Shown: piece by piece, positions 1-9,912 of the stretch
Layout: every line of letters begins with the position of its first letter
How positions within the stretch are numbered: the stretch's first letter is position 1
Assembly (NCBI GenBank): GCA_021791715.1
Contig: JAJYWB010000040.1
Span: forward strand, 1 to 55,285
Direction of reading: 5' to 3'
From: Planctomycetota bacterium
GTDB taxonomy: Bacteria > Planctomycetota > Planctomycetia > Isosphaerales > Isosphaeraceae
Length of the DNA: 55,285 nucleotides
Program-made: the position numbers and the translations under genes
Notes under the pieces: generated by a model
The model's database searches: none
What the model saw: the letters and a program-made list of their open reading frames with translations, nothing else
Told to the model about the DNA's origin: nothing

Positions 1-155
1 AGGCCGATTTGCTTGAGATTGTTGGTGCATTGCGCCCTGCGGGCGGCCTCGCGGGCCTGCTGAACCGCCGGCAAAAGGAGCGCGATCAAAACCGCGATGA
101 TCGCGATGACCACCAGCAGCTCGATCAACGTAAAACCGCGTCGACGAGAAATCAT
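1..155 (-). CDS. DUF1559 protein, copy 1 (N-terminal part only, cut by window edge)
   Basis: Only the first 51 codons are inside the window; the gene runs off the left edge. The start ATG (153-155) is preceded by a GGAGG ribosome site about 7 bases upstream. The protein begins with a short basic leader, then the type IV pilin-like motif [17 protein letters not shown] and a hydrophobic helix, then [12 protein letters not shown], which is the standard opening of planctomycete DUF1559 proteins. Every base seen matches the same part of copy 2 (1906-2060). These proteins are probably handled by a prepilin peptidase and exported; their role is unknown. An in-frame ATG further upstream exists, but the ribosome site and the usual short leader favour this start. 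Confidence 0.85.
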   Translation of the reverse strand, partial: MISRRRGFTLIELLVVIAIIAVLIALLLPAVQQAREAARRAQCTNNLKQIG

Positions 156-754
156 TCGAGAACCTCCGTTCAGAAAGATGAAAACACCGCGAGCGCCGTC
201 GCGCCATGCCTGCGACATATACACATAACCTATCTAAACGCACGGCATGCGATCGATCGTTCAAGATCAAGCGAAGGATTACGAAAACCTCCGTTCCTTA
301 CACGTTTCGTCGGGGAGGAATAAAACGGTAAAGGCGGCGGTTCCGAGGAATCAATGAAGTCCTTCGGTTTTCGGTGTAATCTCGCGGCGGTCCCGCGACC
401 GATCGCTCGATCTCGGGACGTGGAAAGCCTACGATTTCGGACCCAATAGCTACTTAGCGTCGAAAGTAAGTCGATTGACCTACGTTTTTCATCTTAAACA
501 CTAAATTTTTAAAAAACAAGCGCCGACTTTCCGCTCGACGACGCCTATCATTTTCATGGGCTGGACGAACGCGAGTCGACCTCGTTCTCCAAGGCGTATT
601 GAAGGCGAGAAACGCGAGCCGAACGTTCTCCCGAACGGCTCGCAATACCCGTGACGACTCTGAATTGAAACTCTTAGTAGTTAATACTTCGGTGAACGGA
701 TTCGTTCGAGAGAGGATTACGAAGCGTGATTGAACTTCCGCCACGACCGGGCAC

Positions 755-791
755 AAAAAAAGGCCGCACTCGGCTTGCGCCGAATGCGACC
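755..791 (-). terminator. Rho-independent terminator after DUF1559 copy 2
   Basis: Read on the minus strand this is a 12-base stem with two G-U pairs, a GCAA tetraloop, and a run of seven T. It lies about 115 bases after the stop of copy 2. The same structure follows copy 3. Confidence 0.85.
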
Positions 792-905
792 TCGTTTCGG
801 GTTGCGGCGAAGGGTAGGTTCTTTCACCCACGGTCCGATCAAGCCGGAAGTCCCGTAGAAGGTTGCGAACCGAACGCCGAAATCGATCTAACCGCACAAT
901 CGAAC

Positions 906-2060
906 TTACAGACCGCTCATATCGACGACTTCACCGCCGGCGTAAGTTCCGATCGCGTACCAGTTGATGTAGTTGACGCTGCTCTTAATGAATCGAACCG
1001 AGCCGTCGTTGAACAGCACGTTCACTCCACCGGGATGGAGCGAGCTGGGGCCGATCAAAGTCGAATCGCCACGGCTAGGAACGCCTCCGTAAACACACGC
1101 GCGGCGGTTGGGGGGTTGGGTGTGGCTGTAAACGTTCGAGCCGCCGTAAATCCACCACTCACCCTTCCAGCCCCAGTTCCAGTAGATCCCGCTGTTCTGG
1201 CACTGTTGGGCCTGCAGGTAATCGGCGTACGGTTGCATCGGTCCCGGACCGCCGTTCGAGTAGTTCTGTTGCGTTTGCCCGCTCGCGGTGAAGACGATCG
1301 ACAAAAAGTTGGGAATAAAGGGAGATCCCGAAGCGGGGCCTTTCACCCATTCGCTGTAGCTCGCGGTCGTGCTCGTTCCATCGGTGAACGAAGCCATATT
1401 GATCGTCGGGCTAACCGAGCCGTCCCATCCCGGAACATACGCCGGGCCGTTGAACCGCCAGTTGTTGTAGTACCGGTTCAAGCCGATGTTCGGCACGTAA
1501 TTCGTGCTCGCGTCGTACTTGAGAACGGGTTGAGGATAGCCGACCATCCATTGGCTATTATTGCCGATATATGGATCCGAAGGACACAAGAACGAGTTGA
1601 TCGCGGTCGTGATCGCGGTGTATTGCAACATCGCGTACGCGCCGCCCGAGCCGTCGTATCCCGTGGTGCCGGGATTGACGATTCCCAAGGAGGCGGCGGT
1701 CAACGGAGGATAATTATACGTGTAATAGCTAGTATCCCATCGCGCGCCGAAGTTGAAGTTGATCGCGTTATAAACCGCGCCTTGGTCCATATAGGGAAGA
1801 ATCCGAGCGAGCGACGAAAAGTTCGGCGCCATCTGCATGGGGGCCGATTCGGTCGCGCAAACGGGGGGCAAGGCGTCGTTCGACGAAACGTAGTTCGCCA
1901 TCGCCAGGCCGATTTGCTTGAGATTGTTGGTGCATTGCGCCCTGCGGGCGGCCTCGCGGGCCTGCTGAACCGCCGGCAAAAGGAGCGCGATCAAAACCGC
2001 GATGATCGCGATGACCACCAGCAGCTCGATCAACGTAAAACCGCGTCGACGAGAAATCAT
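906..2060 (-). CDS. DUF1559 family pilin-like exported protein, copy 2
   Basis: 384 residues. It starts [14 protein letters not shown], with cleavage expected between G and F as in type IV prepilins, followed by one hydrophobic helix (about residues 8-30). The body is rich in Tyr, Asn and Gly. Near the C terminus is the H-X9-DG motif typical of the family ([19 protein letters not shown]). The ATG at 2060 is chosen because GGAGG lies 7 bases upstream; an upstream in-frame ATG at 2129 would add 23 residues before the leader and is less likely. Function is unknown; family members are numerous in planctomycetes and are thought to be surface or secretion related. It differs from copy 3 almost only in the last 160 residues. 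Confidence 0.93.
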   Translation of the reverse strand: MISRRRGFTLIELLVVIAIIAVLIALLLPAVQQAREAARRAQCTNNLKQIGLAMANYVSSNDALPPVCATESAPMQMAPNFSSLARILPYMDQGAVYNAINFNFGARWDTSYYTYNYPPLTAASLGIVNPGTTGYDGSGGAYAMLQYTAITTAINSFLCPSDPYIGNNSQWMVGYPQPVLKYDASTNYVPNIGLNRYYNNWRFNGPAYVPGWDGSVSPTINMASFTDGTSTTASYSEWVKGPASGSPFIPNFLSIVFTASGQTQQNYSNGGPGPMQPYADYLQAQQCQNSGIYWNWGWKGEWWIYGGSNVYSHTQPPNRRACVYGGVPSRGDSTLIGPSSLHPGGVNVLFNDGSVRFIKSSVNYINWYAIGTYAGGEVVDMSGL

Positions 2061-2655
2061 TCGAGAACCTCCGTTCAGAAAGATGAAAACACCGCGAGCG
2101 CCTTCGCGCAATGCCTGCGACATATACACATAACCTATCTAAACGCACGGCATGCGATCGAACATTCGAGACCAAACGAAGGATTACTAAAACCTCCGTT
2201 CCTTAGACGTTTCGCGGGGGGTTGAACGAAACGGTAACGACGGCGGTTCCCAGGAATCGATGATGTTCTTCGATGTTCGTGGTAGTCTCGCGGTGGCCCC
2301 GCGACCGATCGCTCGATCTCGGGACGTGGAAAGCCTACGATTTCGGACCCAATAGCTACTTAGCGTCGAAAGTCGGTCGATTGACCTACGTTTTACATCT
2401 TACGCTCTATATTTTTAAAAAACAAGTGCCGGCTTTCCGCTCGTCGACGCCTATAATTTTCATGGCCTCGGCGAACGCGAGTCGACCTCGTTCTCCAAGG
2501 CGTATTGAAGGCGAGAAACGCGAGCCGAACGTTCTCCTGAAAGGTTTGAGTTTCTCGTCGCAATGTGATATCGAACACCGTAGTTCTGAATGGTTCGGTG
2601 ATCGCTTAGCAAAGGATTTATAACGGGTGACTCAACTTCCGCCACGACTGAGCGC

Positions 2656-2692
2656 AAAAAAAGGCCGCACTCGGCTTGCGCCGAATGCGACC
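2656..2692 (-). terminator. Rho-independent terminator after DUF1559 copy 3
   Basis: Same 12-base stem, GCAA loop and T7 tail (minus strand) as at 755-791, about 115 bases beyond the stop of copy 3. It implies that each DUF1559 copy is transcribed as its own unit. Confidence 0.85.
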
Positions 2693-2806
2693 TCGTTTCG
2701 CGTCGTGGCGAACGGAAGATTCTTTCGCGCGCGGTCCGATCAAGCCGGAACTCGCGGAGAAGGTTGCGAACCGAACGCCGAAATCGATCTGTCTGGAAAA
2801 TCGAAC

Positions 2807-3961
2807 TTACAGACCGCTCATATCGACGACTTCGCCGCCGTTGTAAGTGCCGATCGCGTACCAGTTGATGTAGTTGACGCTGCTCTTAACGAACCGTACC
2901 GAGCCGTCGTTGAACAGCACGTTCACTCCACCGGGATGGAGCGAGCTGGGGCCGATGAGGGTGGAAGTTCCTCGATTATCAACCCCGCCGTAAACGCACG
3001 CGCGACGGTTGGGGGGTTGGGTGTGGCTGTAAACATTCGAGCCGCCGTAGATCCACCACTCACCCTTCCATCCCCAGTTCCAGTTGATACCACTGTTCTG
3101 GCACTGTTGGGCTTGCAGGTAATCGGCGTACGGTTGCATCGGTCCAGCGCCGCCGTTCGAGTAGTTCTGTTGCGTTTGCCCGCTCGCGGTGAAGACGATC
3201 GACAAAAAATTGGGAATGAAGGGAGCGCCCGCGGCGGGGCCTTTCACCCATTCGCTATAGCTCGCTGTCGTGCTCGTTCCATCGGTGAACGAAGCCATAT
3301 TGATCGTCGGGCTAACCGCGCCGTCCCATCCCGGAACATACGCCGGGCCGTTGAACCGCCAGTTGTTGTAGTACCGGTTCAAGCCGATGTTCGGCACGTA
3401 ATTCGTGCTCGCGTCGTACTTGAGAACGGGTTGAGGATAGCCGACCATCCATTGGCTATTATTGCCGATATATGGATCCGAAGGACACAAGAACGAGTTG
3501 ATCGCGGTCGTGATCGCGGTGTATTGCAACATCGCGTACGCGCCGCCCGAGCCGTCGTATCCCGTGGTGCCGGGATTGACGATTCCCAAGGAGGCGGCGG
3601 TCAACGGAGGATAATTATACGTGTAATAGCTAGTATCCCATCGCGCGCCGAAGTTGAAGTTGATCGCGTTATAAACCGCGCCTTGGTCCATATAGGGAAG
3701 AATCCGAGCGAGCGACGAAAAGTTCGGCGCCATCTGCATGGGGGCCGATTCGGTCGCGCAAACGGGGGGCAAGGCGTCGTTCGACGAAACGTAGTTCGCC
3801 ATCGCCAGGCCGATTTGCTTGAGATTGTTGGTGCATTGCGCCCTGCGGGCGGCCTCGCGGGCCTGCTGAACCGCCGGCAAAAGGAGCGCGATCAAAACCG
3901 CGATGATCGCGATGACCACCAGCAGCTCGATCAGCGTAAAACCGCGTGATCTTGTCTTCAT
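2807..3961 (-). CDS. DUF1559 family pilin-like exported protein, copy 3
   Basis: 384 residues, same architecture as copy 2: prepilin-like leader ([14 protein letters not shown]), one N-terminal helix, and a C-terminal H-X9-DG motif. The start codon at 3961 has GGAGG 9 bases upstream. The first five codons and the upstream DNA differ from copies 1 and 2, so this copy carries its own promoter region and marks one end of the duplication. Substitutions relative to copy 2 cluster in the C-terminal part (for example IYWNW versus INWNW, VPSRGDS versus VDNRGTS, YAGG versus YNGG). A small lipoprotein gene lies 152 bases upstream on the same strand and may belong to the same ancestral unit. Confidence 0.93.
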   Translation of the reverse strand: MKTRSRGFTLIELLVVIAIIAVLIALLLPAVQQAREAARRAQCTNNLKQIGLAMANYVSSNDALPPVCATESAPMQMAPNFSSLARILPYMDQGAVYNAINFNFGARWDTSYYTYNYPPLTAASLGIVNPGTTGYDGSGGAYAMLQYTAITTAINSFLCPSDPYIGNNSQWMVGYPQPVLKYDASTNYVPNIGLNRYYNNWRFNGPAYVPGWDGAVSPTINMASFTDGTSTTASYSEWVKGPAAGAPFIPNFLSIVFTASGQTQQNYSNGGAGPMQPYADYLQAQQCQNSGINWNWGWKGEWWIYGGSNVYSHTQPPNRRACVYGGVDNRGTSTLIGPSSLHPGGVNVLFNDGSVRFVKSSVNYINWYAIGTYNGGEVVDMSGL

Positions 3962-4113
3962 GTAAGAAGACCTCCACTAAAATGATGATAACAAACGAAC
4001 GAAACACCGGCCTCACGGCCGTACGTACCACGATCGTCGATCATCGACCGATGATCGTGATAATTTCATAAATATTCTTTGGTGGGGGGGAATGGGATCA
4101 ACCGCGAGCCAGG

Positions 4114-4374
4114 TTACTTGGCCGCGGGGGGCGCTCCCGCTTTATCGGCGCCGGGATAAGCCGTTCCGCCGGTTCCAGGCGCCTGCATCTGATTTTTCAG
4201 CGAATACTTCATGTATTCGTCTTGAGAGGCCGCGCCCTTGGGAACCCCCTCGGGCACTACGACTTTGGAGTTCTGTCCCTGAATTCCGGCGTCGTTCGTC
4301 TCTTGATTGCATCCCGTGAACGAGACGAACACGGCCGAAAGTACCGCGGCGGAGAGGACTCGTGAAAACTTCAT
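4114..4374 (-). CDS. Small predicted lipoprotein
   Basis: 86 residues. It begins MKFSRVLSAAVLSAVFVSFTGC: a basic start, a hydrophobic stretch and a lipobox ending at Cys22, so it should be lipid-anchored after export. The remainder is short, polar and Gly/Pro/Ala-rich with no recognised domain. The ATG at 4374 gives a normal lipoprotein signal and has GGGAG upstream; the longer open frame to 4530 would bury the signal. It sits directly upstream of DUF1559 copy 3 on the same strand. Small lipoproteins beside DUF1559 genes are common in planctomycetes, but their function is not known. Confidence 0.75.
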   Translation of the reverse strand: MKFSRVLSAAVLSAVFVSFTGCNQETNDAGIQGQNSKVVVPEGVPKGAASQDEYMKYSLKNQMQAPGTGGTAYPGADKAGAPPAAK

Positions 4375-4969
4375 AATCAAGAAGCTCCCGATCATTTGAT
4401 GTAAACTCGCGATCGTATTACGGCCGGCGAGAGACGCCCGTTCCGAAATCCAACGCGAAACTGTTGAGAAAAGCAGTGAAAATCGCGAACCAAAACGCTT
4501 CGAGCCTCGCGACGAACCGCAATGATCCACGCTTTGAACAATCGAATTATCCCATACTTAACCGATCGCCGCGAACGATTAAGATCGACGCGTCGACCAA
4601 GCAGTTGCCGGGATAGAACGATCGGCCGCGAAGACTCTGATGAGACTTAAACGCCAAACCGCGGCGACCCCCGCTCAAGCGAAGGTTCGCTTTTCCTCAG
4701 ATGGATTGACATAGTCAAATCTTCGCCTCGCGGCGAAGCGGAAATCGAGAGAAAAACGCCGCGTTCGGCTCGAATACATCGAAACGAAAACCAGGACCCT
4801 CAATCGGTTTTCCGATTCGAGATATTGAAGGCTAGCCTCGCGATCGAACCTAACCTTATCCATCATTAACAATAATATCGCCGCCGGCAAGCCCCCGTCG
4901 CGAATTTTTAACTCTTAAGCCGATCGATCTACTCGATCGTTTCCACAAGCGTGGAGAAAAAGCCTGATT
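4375..4969. other. Intergenic, no gene supported
   Basis: 595 bases between two minus-strand genes. A 71-codon minus-strand ORF (4675-4890) has no ribosome site, no recognisable motif and an unusual residue mix; I do not call it. Confidence 0.5.
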
Positions 4970-5413
4970 TCAACCCGATTCATCGCCCAAATCGATCGCC
5001 TCGATCGTCGCCCGAATCCGCTCCAAACCGTCGGCGATCGCACGCCGGTCGATCTCGGACCATTGACCAAAAACGAGCACCACGTGTTCGACCGTCGCGA
5101 AACAGCGTATCGCACAAGAATTAATAACATCCAAGTAAAAGAACTCGACGTCGTATCCGATCGCACGCCGCCCCGCGATCGTCTCGGCGACGGGCTCGAC
5201 CTCGATCTCGGGGTATTGATCGCGCATCGCGTCGATCGCCTCGTCGACCAACTCGCGCGGCTCGCCCCCTTCGGAATCGATCGCGATGAACGCAAACGCG
5301 GAACTCTCAGGAGGTTGCAGCGAAATCGTCGTCCGCGACCCGTCGACGGTCGTCTCGACCTCCCAGTCGTCGGGATATTCGAAGCGGATCAAGTCGTCGT
5401 AAATCGCCCCCAT
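4970..5413 (-). CDS. Small cytoplasmic protein of unknown function
   Basis: 147 residues from the ATG at 5413, which has GAGGGG 6 bases upstream; an earlier in-frame start at 5446 lacks one. No signal peptide or membrane segment. The pattern is an N-terminal strand-rich part (IRFEYPDDWEV, then TTISLQPPESSAFAFIAID), a helix with DEAIDAMRDQYPEI, then more strands (IGYDVEFFYLDVINSC) and a C-terminal helix. This resembles the small single-domain PsbP/DcrB-like proteins that carry 'F.YP..W.v' near the start, but that is a fold guess only. It stands alone, 195 bases from the divergently transcribed trpS. Confidence 0.7.
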   Translation of the reverse strand: MGAIYDDLIRFEYPDDWEVETTVDGSRTTISLQPPESSAFAFIAIDSEGGEPRELVDEAIDAMRDQYPEIEVEPVAETIAGRRAIGYDVEFFYLDVINSCAIRCFATVEHVVLVFGQWSEIDRRAIADGLERIRATIEAIDLGDESG

Positions 5414-5608
5414 CGCAACCCCTCGCGCCCCAGGTGAAAGGATCAATCCTCAAATCGAACCGGCGACGATCGACCTATCTCAATAGAATCAATCCGCTCG
5501 CGGATCATCAACCTCGCTCGATCGCCGTCGCCGAGGTTCGGCTTGGTCGAATCGACGCTCGCGCGGTAAATTGATCCCTTTCCTAAACCTTGGGAGACGA
5601 TCGGAACG

Positions 5609-6598
5609 ATGCGAATCCTATCTGGAATTCAGCCCTCGGGACCGCTCCATATCGGCAACTATCTCGGCGCGATTCGCCAGTATATCGCGCTCCAGCGAGA
5701 AAACGAGGCGTATTACTTCGTCGCCGATTATCACGCGCTCACGAGCGTCCGCGACGCCGCGACATTAAGGCGTTACGTCTTCGACGTTTTCGTCGACCTC
5801 GTCGCGCTCGGCCTCGACCCCGAACGAGCCGTCCTCTTCGTTCAATCCGACGTCCCCCAAACGACCGAGCTCGCGTGGCTCCTCTCGACCGTCACTCCCA
5901 TGAGCTGGCTCGAAAAATGCGTGAGCTATAAAGACAAAGTACAACAGGGGTTACCCGCCGATCACGGCCTCTTCGCCTATCCCGCGCTCCAGGCCGCCGA
6001 TATCCTCCTCTACGACGCCCAGCTCGTCCCCGTCGGCCAAGATCAAAAACAACACCTCGAAATCACCCGCGATATCGCCGAAAGATATAATCACGTTTAT
6101 GGAAACACGTTTCGGCTTCCCGAGCCGTTCATCCTCCCCTCGGTCGCGGTCGTCCCGGGCCTTGACGGCCGTAAGATGTCGAAAAGCTACGCGAACACGA
6201 TCGAGATCTTCGATCCTCCCGCGACGATTCGCAAGAAGTGCAAACGGATCGTCACCGACAGCACCCCCGTCGAGGCGCCCAAGAACCCCGACACGTGTCC
6301 CGTTTTCCGGCTCTTCGCGCTCTTCGCGGGCGAGTCCGAGAGAGCCGAGGTCGAACGCCGCTATCGCGAGGGAGGGATCGGCTATGGCGAGGTGAAAACA
6401 AGACTCGCCGAGTTGATTATCGATTGTTTCGTCGAGGCTCGCGTGCGGCGCGACGAACTCGCGGCGAATCCCGATCGCGTCGCCAAGCTGCGCCGCGCCG
6501 GCGCCGAGAAGGCCGCCGCGACCGCGGCGACGGTCCTCAAAAAAGCGCGCGCCGCGTGCGGAATCGGCGAGATCCGAAGCGATTCGCGTAACGCTTAA
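5609..6598 (+). CDS. trpS: Tryptophan--tRNA ligase
   Basis: 329 residues, the usual length for bacterial TrpS. It charges tRNA-Trp with tryptophan using ATP in the cytoplasm. The class I synthetase signatures are present: HIGN at residues 14-17 (within GIQPSGPLHIGNYLGA) and KMSKS at 189-193 (within GLDGRKMSKSYANTI). The segment DILLYDAQLVPVGQDQKQHLE is also diagnostic of TrpS. The ATG at 5609 starts directly before the conserved RILSGIQPSG opening. The C-terminal tail is Ala- and Arg-rich. It is monocistronic as far as can be seen, with more than 300 bases to the next gene. Confidence 0.97.
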   Translation: MRILSGIQPSGPLHIGNYLGAIRQYIALQRENEAYYFVADYHALTSVRDAATLRRYVFDVFVDLVALGLDPERAVLFVQSDVPQTTELAWLLSTVTPMSWLEKCVSYKDKVQQGLPADHGLFAYPALQAADILLYDAQLVPVGQDQKQHLEITRDIAERYNHVYGNTFRLPEPFILPSVAVVPGLDGRKMSKSYANTIEIFDPPATIRKKCKRIVTDSTPVEAPKNPDTCPVFRLFALFAGESERAEVERRYREGGIGYGEVKTRLAELIIDCFVEARVRRDELAANPDRVAKLRRAGAEKAAATAATVLKKARAACGIGEIRSDSRNA

Positions 6599-6769
6599 CG
6601 CGATTGAGACAAAATTAAATCTTGATAAGCTAGACAATCCGCTCGCGCGGCGGCGCCCGTATTTATACGTGCATCGATGCGTTCGTCGATCCGACGATTC
6701 AATTCGAGGTTCGGACATTATGTTCGTTCGTGGCGTCGCCGATCGCCGAGCGTGATCGATCAAGCAGGC

Positions 6770-6798
6770 TTGACGGTTCCTTCACACTAGCTTATCGT
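6770..6798 (+). promoter_or_regulatory. Possible sigma-70-type promoter for the TPR gene
   Basis: TTGACG (6770-6775), a 17-base spacer, then TATCGT (6793-6798). It lies about 135 bases before the GTG start at 6933, in the 334-base gap after trpS; nothing else is recognised in that gap. Confidence 0.35.
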
Positions 6799-6932
6799 GC
6801 GACGCCCCGAGGGGTTTGCGGTCGCGAAGCGAACCGAGCGTCACGCCGCGACCGAAGCGGGCGAACTCTTCTTCACGAGCCTCGGGCGGAATTCGGAATC
6901 TTTCGAGGCGTCACGCGCGGGGAGGCTTGAGC

Positions 6933-7793
6933 GTGCGACGGGCCGCGGTCATCGTCGGGATCGTTTCGGCCCTGCTGACGACGATCGGCTGCGGCGCGTG
7001 GGGAACGCGTCGAGATCCGACGCCCGAACAGCTCGATTATCGCCACCGATTAAGCCAAGAGGCTCACGACGCTTACGATCGCCGGGAATGGGCGCGAGCG
7101 CACGAATTGCTCGTTCAACTCGGCGCCGAAACCCCCAAATCGGCCGAGGTTCACCAACGCCTCGGCCTGGTTCTCCTGCAGGAGGGACGCTACCAAGACG
7201 CCAAAGCCGCGTTTCAACACGCGCTCAAGCTCGATCCTGAATATGTTAACGCGATTATTGGACTGGGAGAAACCGAGGCGCGGATGGGGCTTACCGATTC
7301 GGCTCTCAAGCGGTTCGACGCCGCGGTCGAGATCGATCCCCTCCAGGCCGACGCTCTTTATAATCAAGGGCTCATTCTTGAATCGATGAATCGGACCGAC
7401 GACGCGCTCGCGTCGTATTTTCGCGCGCTCGAGGTCGACCCGACCGCGCCCCGCGTGATCCTTCGGATCGCGTCGATTCAACTGGCGCGGGGGAGGGCCG
7501 AGCAGGCTCTCGTCAGGCTCGATCAGGTGCTCGAACAAACACCCGAAGATCCCGAGGCGCGATTCCGCAGGGGGCTCGCGCTCGTCGCGCTGAAACGAGC
7601 GTCCGAGGCGATCGGCGACCTTGAATTCGCGGCGTCAAAAATGACCGATCGCGCCGACGTTTTTTACCAACTGGCGCTCGCGTACCGCGCGGCGCGACGC
7701 GACGACGCGGCGCTCCGCGCCGCCGAAACCGCGCTCAAACTCGCTCCCCAAAATCAGCTCGCACGCGAATTAACCAAAACGCTGAAACGTTAA
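6933..7793 (+). CDS. TPR-repeat lipoprotein
   Basis: 286 residues from a GTG at 6933 with GGAGG 7 bases upstream; an open frame continues further 5' but lacks a ribosome site. The N terminus (RRAAVIVGIVSALLTTIGC) is a lipoprotein signal with a lipobox Cys around residue 20. From about residue 40 to the end there are six to seven consecutive tetratricopeptide repeats, seen by repeating A..A...AL.LDP blocks (for instance AFQHALKLDPEYVNAIIGLG and YFRALEVDPTAP). TPR domains make protein contacts, so this is probably a scaffold on the inner face of the outer membrane or at the outer leaflet of the inner membrane. Partner unknown; it converges with the permease gene that follows. Confidence 0.88.
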   Translation: MRRAAVIVGIVSALLTTIGCGAWGTRRDPTPEQLDYRHRLSQEAHDAYDRREWARAHELLVQLGAETPKSAEVHQRLGLVLLQEGRYQDAKAAFQHALKLDPEYVNAIIGLGETEARMGLTDSALKRFDAAVEIDPLQADALYNQGLILESMNRTDDALASYFRALEVDPTAPRVILRIASIQLARGRAEQALVRLDQVLEQTPEDPEARFRRGLALVALKRASEAIGDLEFAASKMTDRADVFYQLALAYRAARRDDAALRAAETALKLAPQNQLARELTKTLKR

Positions 7794-7850
7794 CATGCTC
7801 GCAAAATAATTAATTATGCATACTTAAACGACCCGATCGAATCGCCGCGA

Positions 7851-9770
7851 TCAACCCGGTTCGATCTCGACGTTGAGCGCGTCGAAAACCGCGTTCGGCC
7901 GCGCCGGGCGACCGACGACGCGATCAAACCCGTCGACGATCCGCCTCGAAAAATATAAACCTGCAATGATATAAAACGCAAGCCCCGCGACCGCGATCAA
8001 AAGCAAACCCCACGCGTCATGACAAATCACATACTTGTTGAAGCCGTAATCGCGGAAAACCGAGATCGGGTTCTTGCGGAGAAATTGCACGCTCCAGGGC
8101 TCGTAGAGAGTTACGGAGATCTGATACGGCATGAATCCCGGATAAACCCGCGGCGATAGCCAATCCCACACGTTCATCAAACCCTGACCGAGGAAGTTGA
8201 AAAACACGAGCCCGCCGAACGTGAACAGTTGCGCGCGATAAGTCGTTTTGGAGATGAGCGACACCCCCGTTCCCACGATCGCGACGAACCGCGCGTAAAC
8301 CGTCAGTTGAACCGCGGCAAAAACGATCGAAGGCCAGGAAAGCGCGTTCGTCGCGATTCCGCAAATCAACATAAAATAAATCATGTACACAAGCACGCGA
8401 TTCGACCGGATCGCCCCCCGGATTTTGGCGCCCGTGATTTCGCCGCCGGTCAGCGTCGTCGTCGTCAGGCTCGTCCACGTGTCGGAATCGCGCTCGCCGG
8501 CGATCCCCGTCGCCGCGTTCGCGCCGATCGAAGTCAGGTACACGAATGATACAAACGGAATCCATAAATGAAGGAACGAGAAAAAATCACCGCGATCGGG
8601 AACGCGCCAACCCGAGCCGATCGGAATCCGCGAAGCGAACATCCCCGCGCCGGGCATGTATGTAAATCGCTCGCCGAATCCCTGGTCGCCGCCGCCGATC
8701 CATCCCTGCAAAAGCATTTCCATCAAGGCGTAATACGCATAATAGAGCGTTGAACAAAATAGCATAAGGATAAGTATGAACGACGCGAAGCGACCGATCC
8801 GCCGCGCCAAGCCGACCTTGCGAACCGTCCAACACTCTTTCCAAAGCATCGGATCGTCGCCGCAAGCGGGGCGTCGCTCGGATCGCGAACGGATGAAACC
8901 GAGCGGTGTCTTTGTCCACCGCGCCCTCTTGCCGGCGATGCGACCGTCTTGCGCGCGAAACACCGCTCGAAGCCGAAACGCCGCGATCGCGATGAAAAGC
9001 ACGCCCAGAATCGATTGCGACGCGACCATCATCGTTGAATCTTTGAGCATAAGATTGGATCGCGGCCCGAAGAGCGCGTTGAAATCGATCAACGACATCG
9101 GATGCGAAGCGATCAACCCCTCGATCACAATTCCAAGCACGCGATCGGCCGCGGGGGAGAACGACATTTGCGATTGAATCACGCTCGCGAACGGGATGAA
9201 GACGAGCCAAAGAAGTTCGACCGCGTACGACGCGAACAGAGCGTCGCGAATCCGCCAAGCGAGGGTCGACATCCAGATCGTAAACCCCGCGAGCAAAAGC
9301 GCCGTGCTCCCCGCAGCCGCGAACGAAAGCCCCACGAGCCGAGGATCGACGCCCCCCATGATCACCAACATGCTTAAAATCGGCAGCCCGACCGCGACGA
9401 GCACCGCCAGATGAAACATCCGGACGACGATCTTGCCGAAAACGATCTCGCCTCCCGTTAATCGGCTTGTGAGCAAATAATGAAGCGTTTTGCGTCGTTT
9501 CTCGTCGGCGATCGCCCCCGCGACGAGCGCCGGGGTGAGAACTAAAACGAAGAGATATTGAAACACCGCGATCATGCCGAAGATCGCCAGATTCATCGTC
9601 GCGATCTCGCGCGGTGTGAACGTATCATCCGTTTTCCTATCCAGGAAAAGCGAAAAATTGACCCAGATCAAATACAAGAGGAATACGCCGTAAGCCGAGC
9701 GCAGCAGGTAAAAGCGGCGCTTTCGCGTCGACGTTTTGAGCTCGAATTCGACGATCGGTCCCAACGGCAT
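7851..9770 (-). CDS. ABC-2-like membrane permease, two-half architecture
   Basis: 639 residues with many hydrophobic helices in two blocks: about residues 20-270 and 330-610. The first block opens with an amphipathic segment (PIVEFELKTSTRKRRFYLLRSAYG) and carries EKRRKTLHYLLTSRLTGGEIVFGK. The second carries ERDSDTWTSLTTTTLTGGEITGAK. The pair 'E+...T...LL.T.LTGGEI..GK' is the cytosolic loop typical of ABC-2 permeases, so two permease halves seem fused in one chain. Transported substrate is unknown. No ATPase gene is adjacent: the upstream neighbour is a dehydrogenase on the same strand 142 bases away. It would need an ATPase encoded elsewhere. Confidence 0.85.
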   Translation of the reverse strand: MPLGPIVEFELKTSTRKRRFYLLRSAYGVFLLYLIWVNFSLFLDRKTDDTFTPREIATMNLAIFGMIAVFQYLFVLVLTPALVAGAIADEKRRKTLHYLLTSRLTGGEIVFGKIVVRMFHLAVLVAVGLPILSMLVIMGGVDPRLVGLSFAAAGSTALLLAGFTIWMSTLAWRIRDALFASYAVELLWLVFIPFASVIQSQMSFSPAADRVLGIVIEGLIASHPMSLIDFNALFGPRSNLMLKDSTMMVASQSILGVLFIAIAAFRLRAVFRAQDGRIAGKRARWTKTPLGFIRSRSERRPACGDDPMLWKECWTVRKVGLARRIGRFASFILILMLFCSTLYYAYYALMEMLLQGWIGGGDQGFGERFTYMPGAGMFASRIPIGSGWRVPDRGDFFSFLHLWIPFVSFVYLTSIGANAATGIAGERDSDTWTSLTTTTLTGGEITGAKIRGAIRSNRVLVYMIYFMLICGIATNALSWPSIVFAAVQLTVYARFVAIVGTGVSLISKTTYRAQLFTFGGLVFFNFLGQGLMNVWDWLSPRVYPGFMPYQISVTLYEPWSVQFLRKNPISVFRDYGFNKYVICHDAWGLLLIAVAGLAFYIIAGLYFSRRIVDGFDRVVGRPARPNAVFDALNVEIEPG

Positions 9771-9912
9771 AACGAGTTCTCGCGATTTCGATCGACCGCG
9801 AAAGCGACATTTGACGTTAGTATAAGCCGGACGCGGCGGGCGTGCAACGGGACGGATCGCCGAGGCGCCCTGAAAACCGACGAACGACGACCGATCGGCT
9901 CGCGATCGTCGA

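Larger units (their letters stand above)
1..3946. repeat. Tandem ~1.9 kb repeat: DUF1559 gene plus its flank
   Basis: Gene starts lie at 155, 2060 and 3961, giving periods of 1905 and 1901 bases. The intergenic stretches 156-905 and 2061-2806 are homologous along their length. They share an unbroken block of about 70 bases at 397-469 and 2298-2371, as well as each copy's terminator. Within the genes, 1420-2030 and 3321-3931 look identical base for base, including silent positions, while the gene ends differ. The repeat stops inside the first codons of copy 3, whose leader and upstream DNA are different. No separate gene is supported in the two ~750-base gaps; the long plus-strand ORFs there are mirrors of the DUF1559 genes. 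Confidence 0.85.

Noticed and set aside
726..3949. Long plus-strand ORFs (499 and 440 codons) opposite the DUF1559 genes
   Set aside because: They are mirror frames of the minus-strand genes, which have ribosome sites, pilin-like leaders and terminators; the translations are Arg/Val-rich with no motif.
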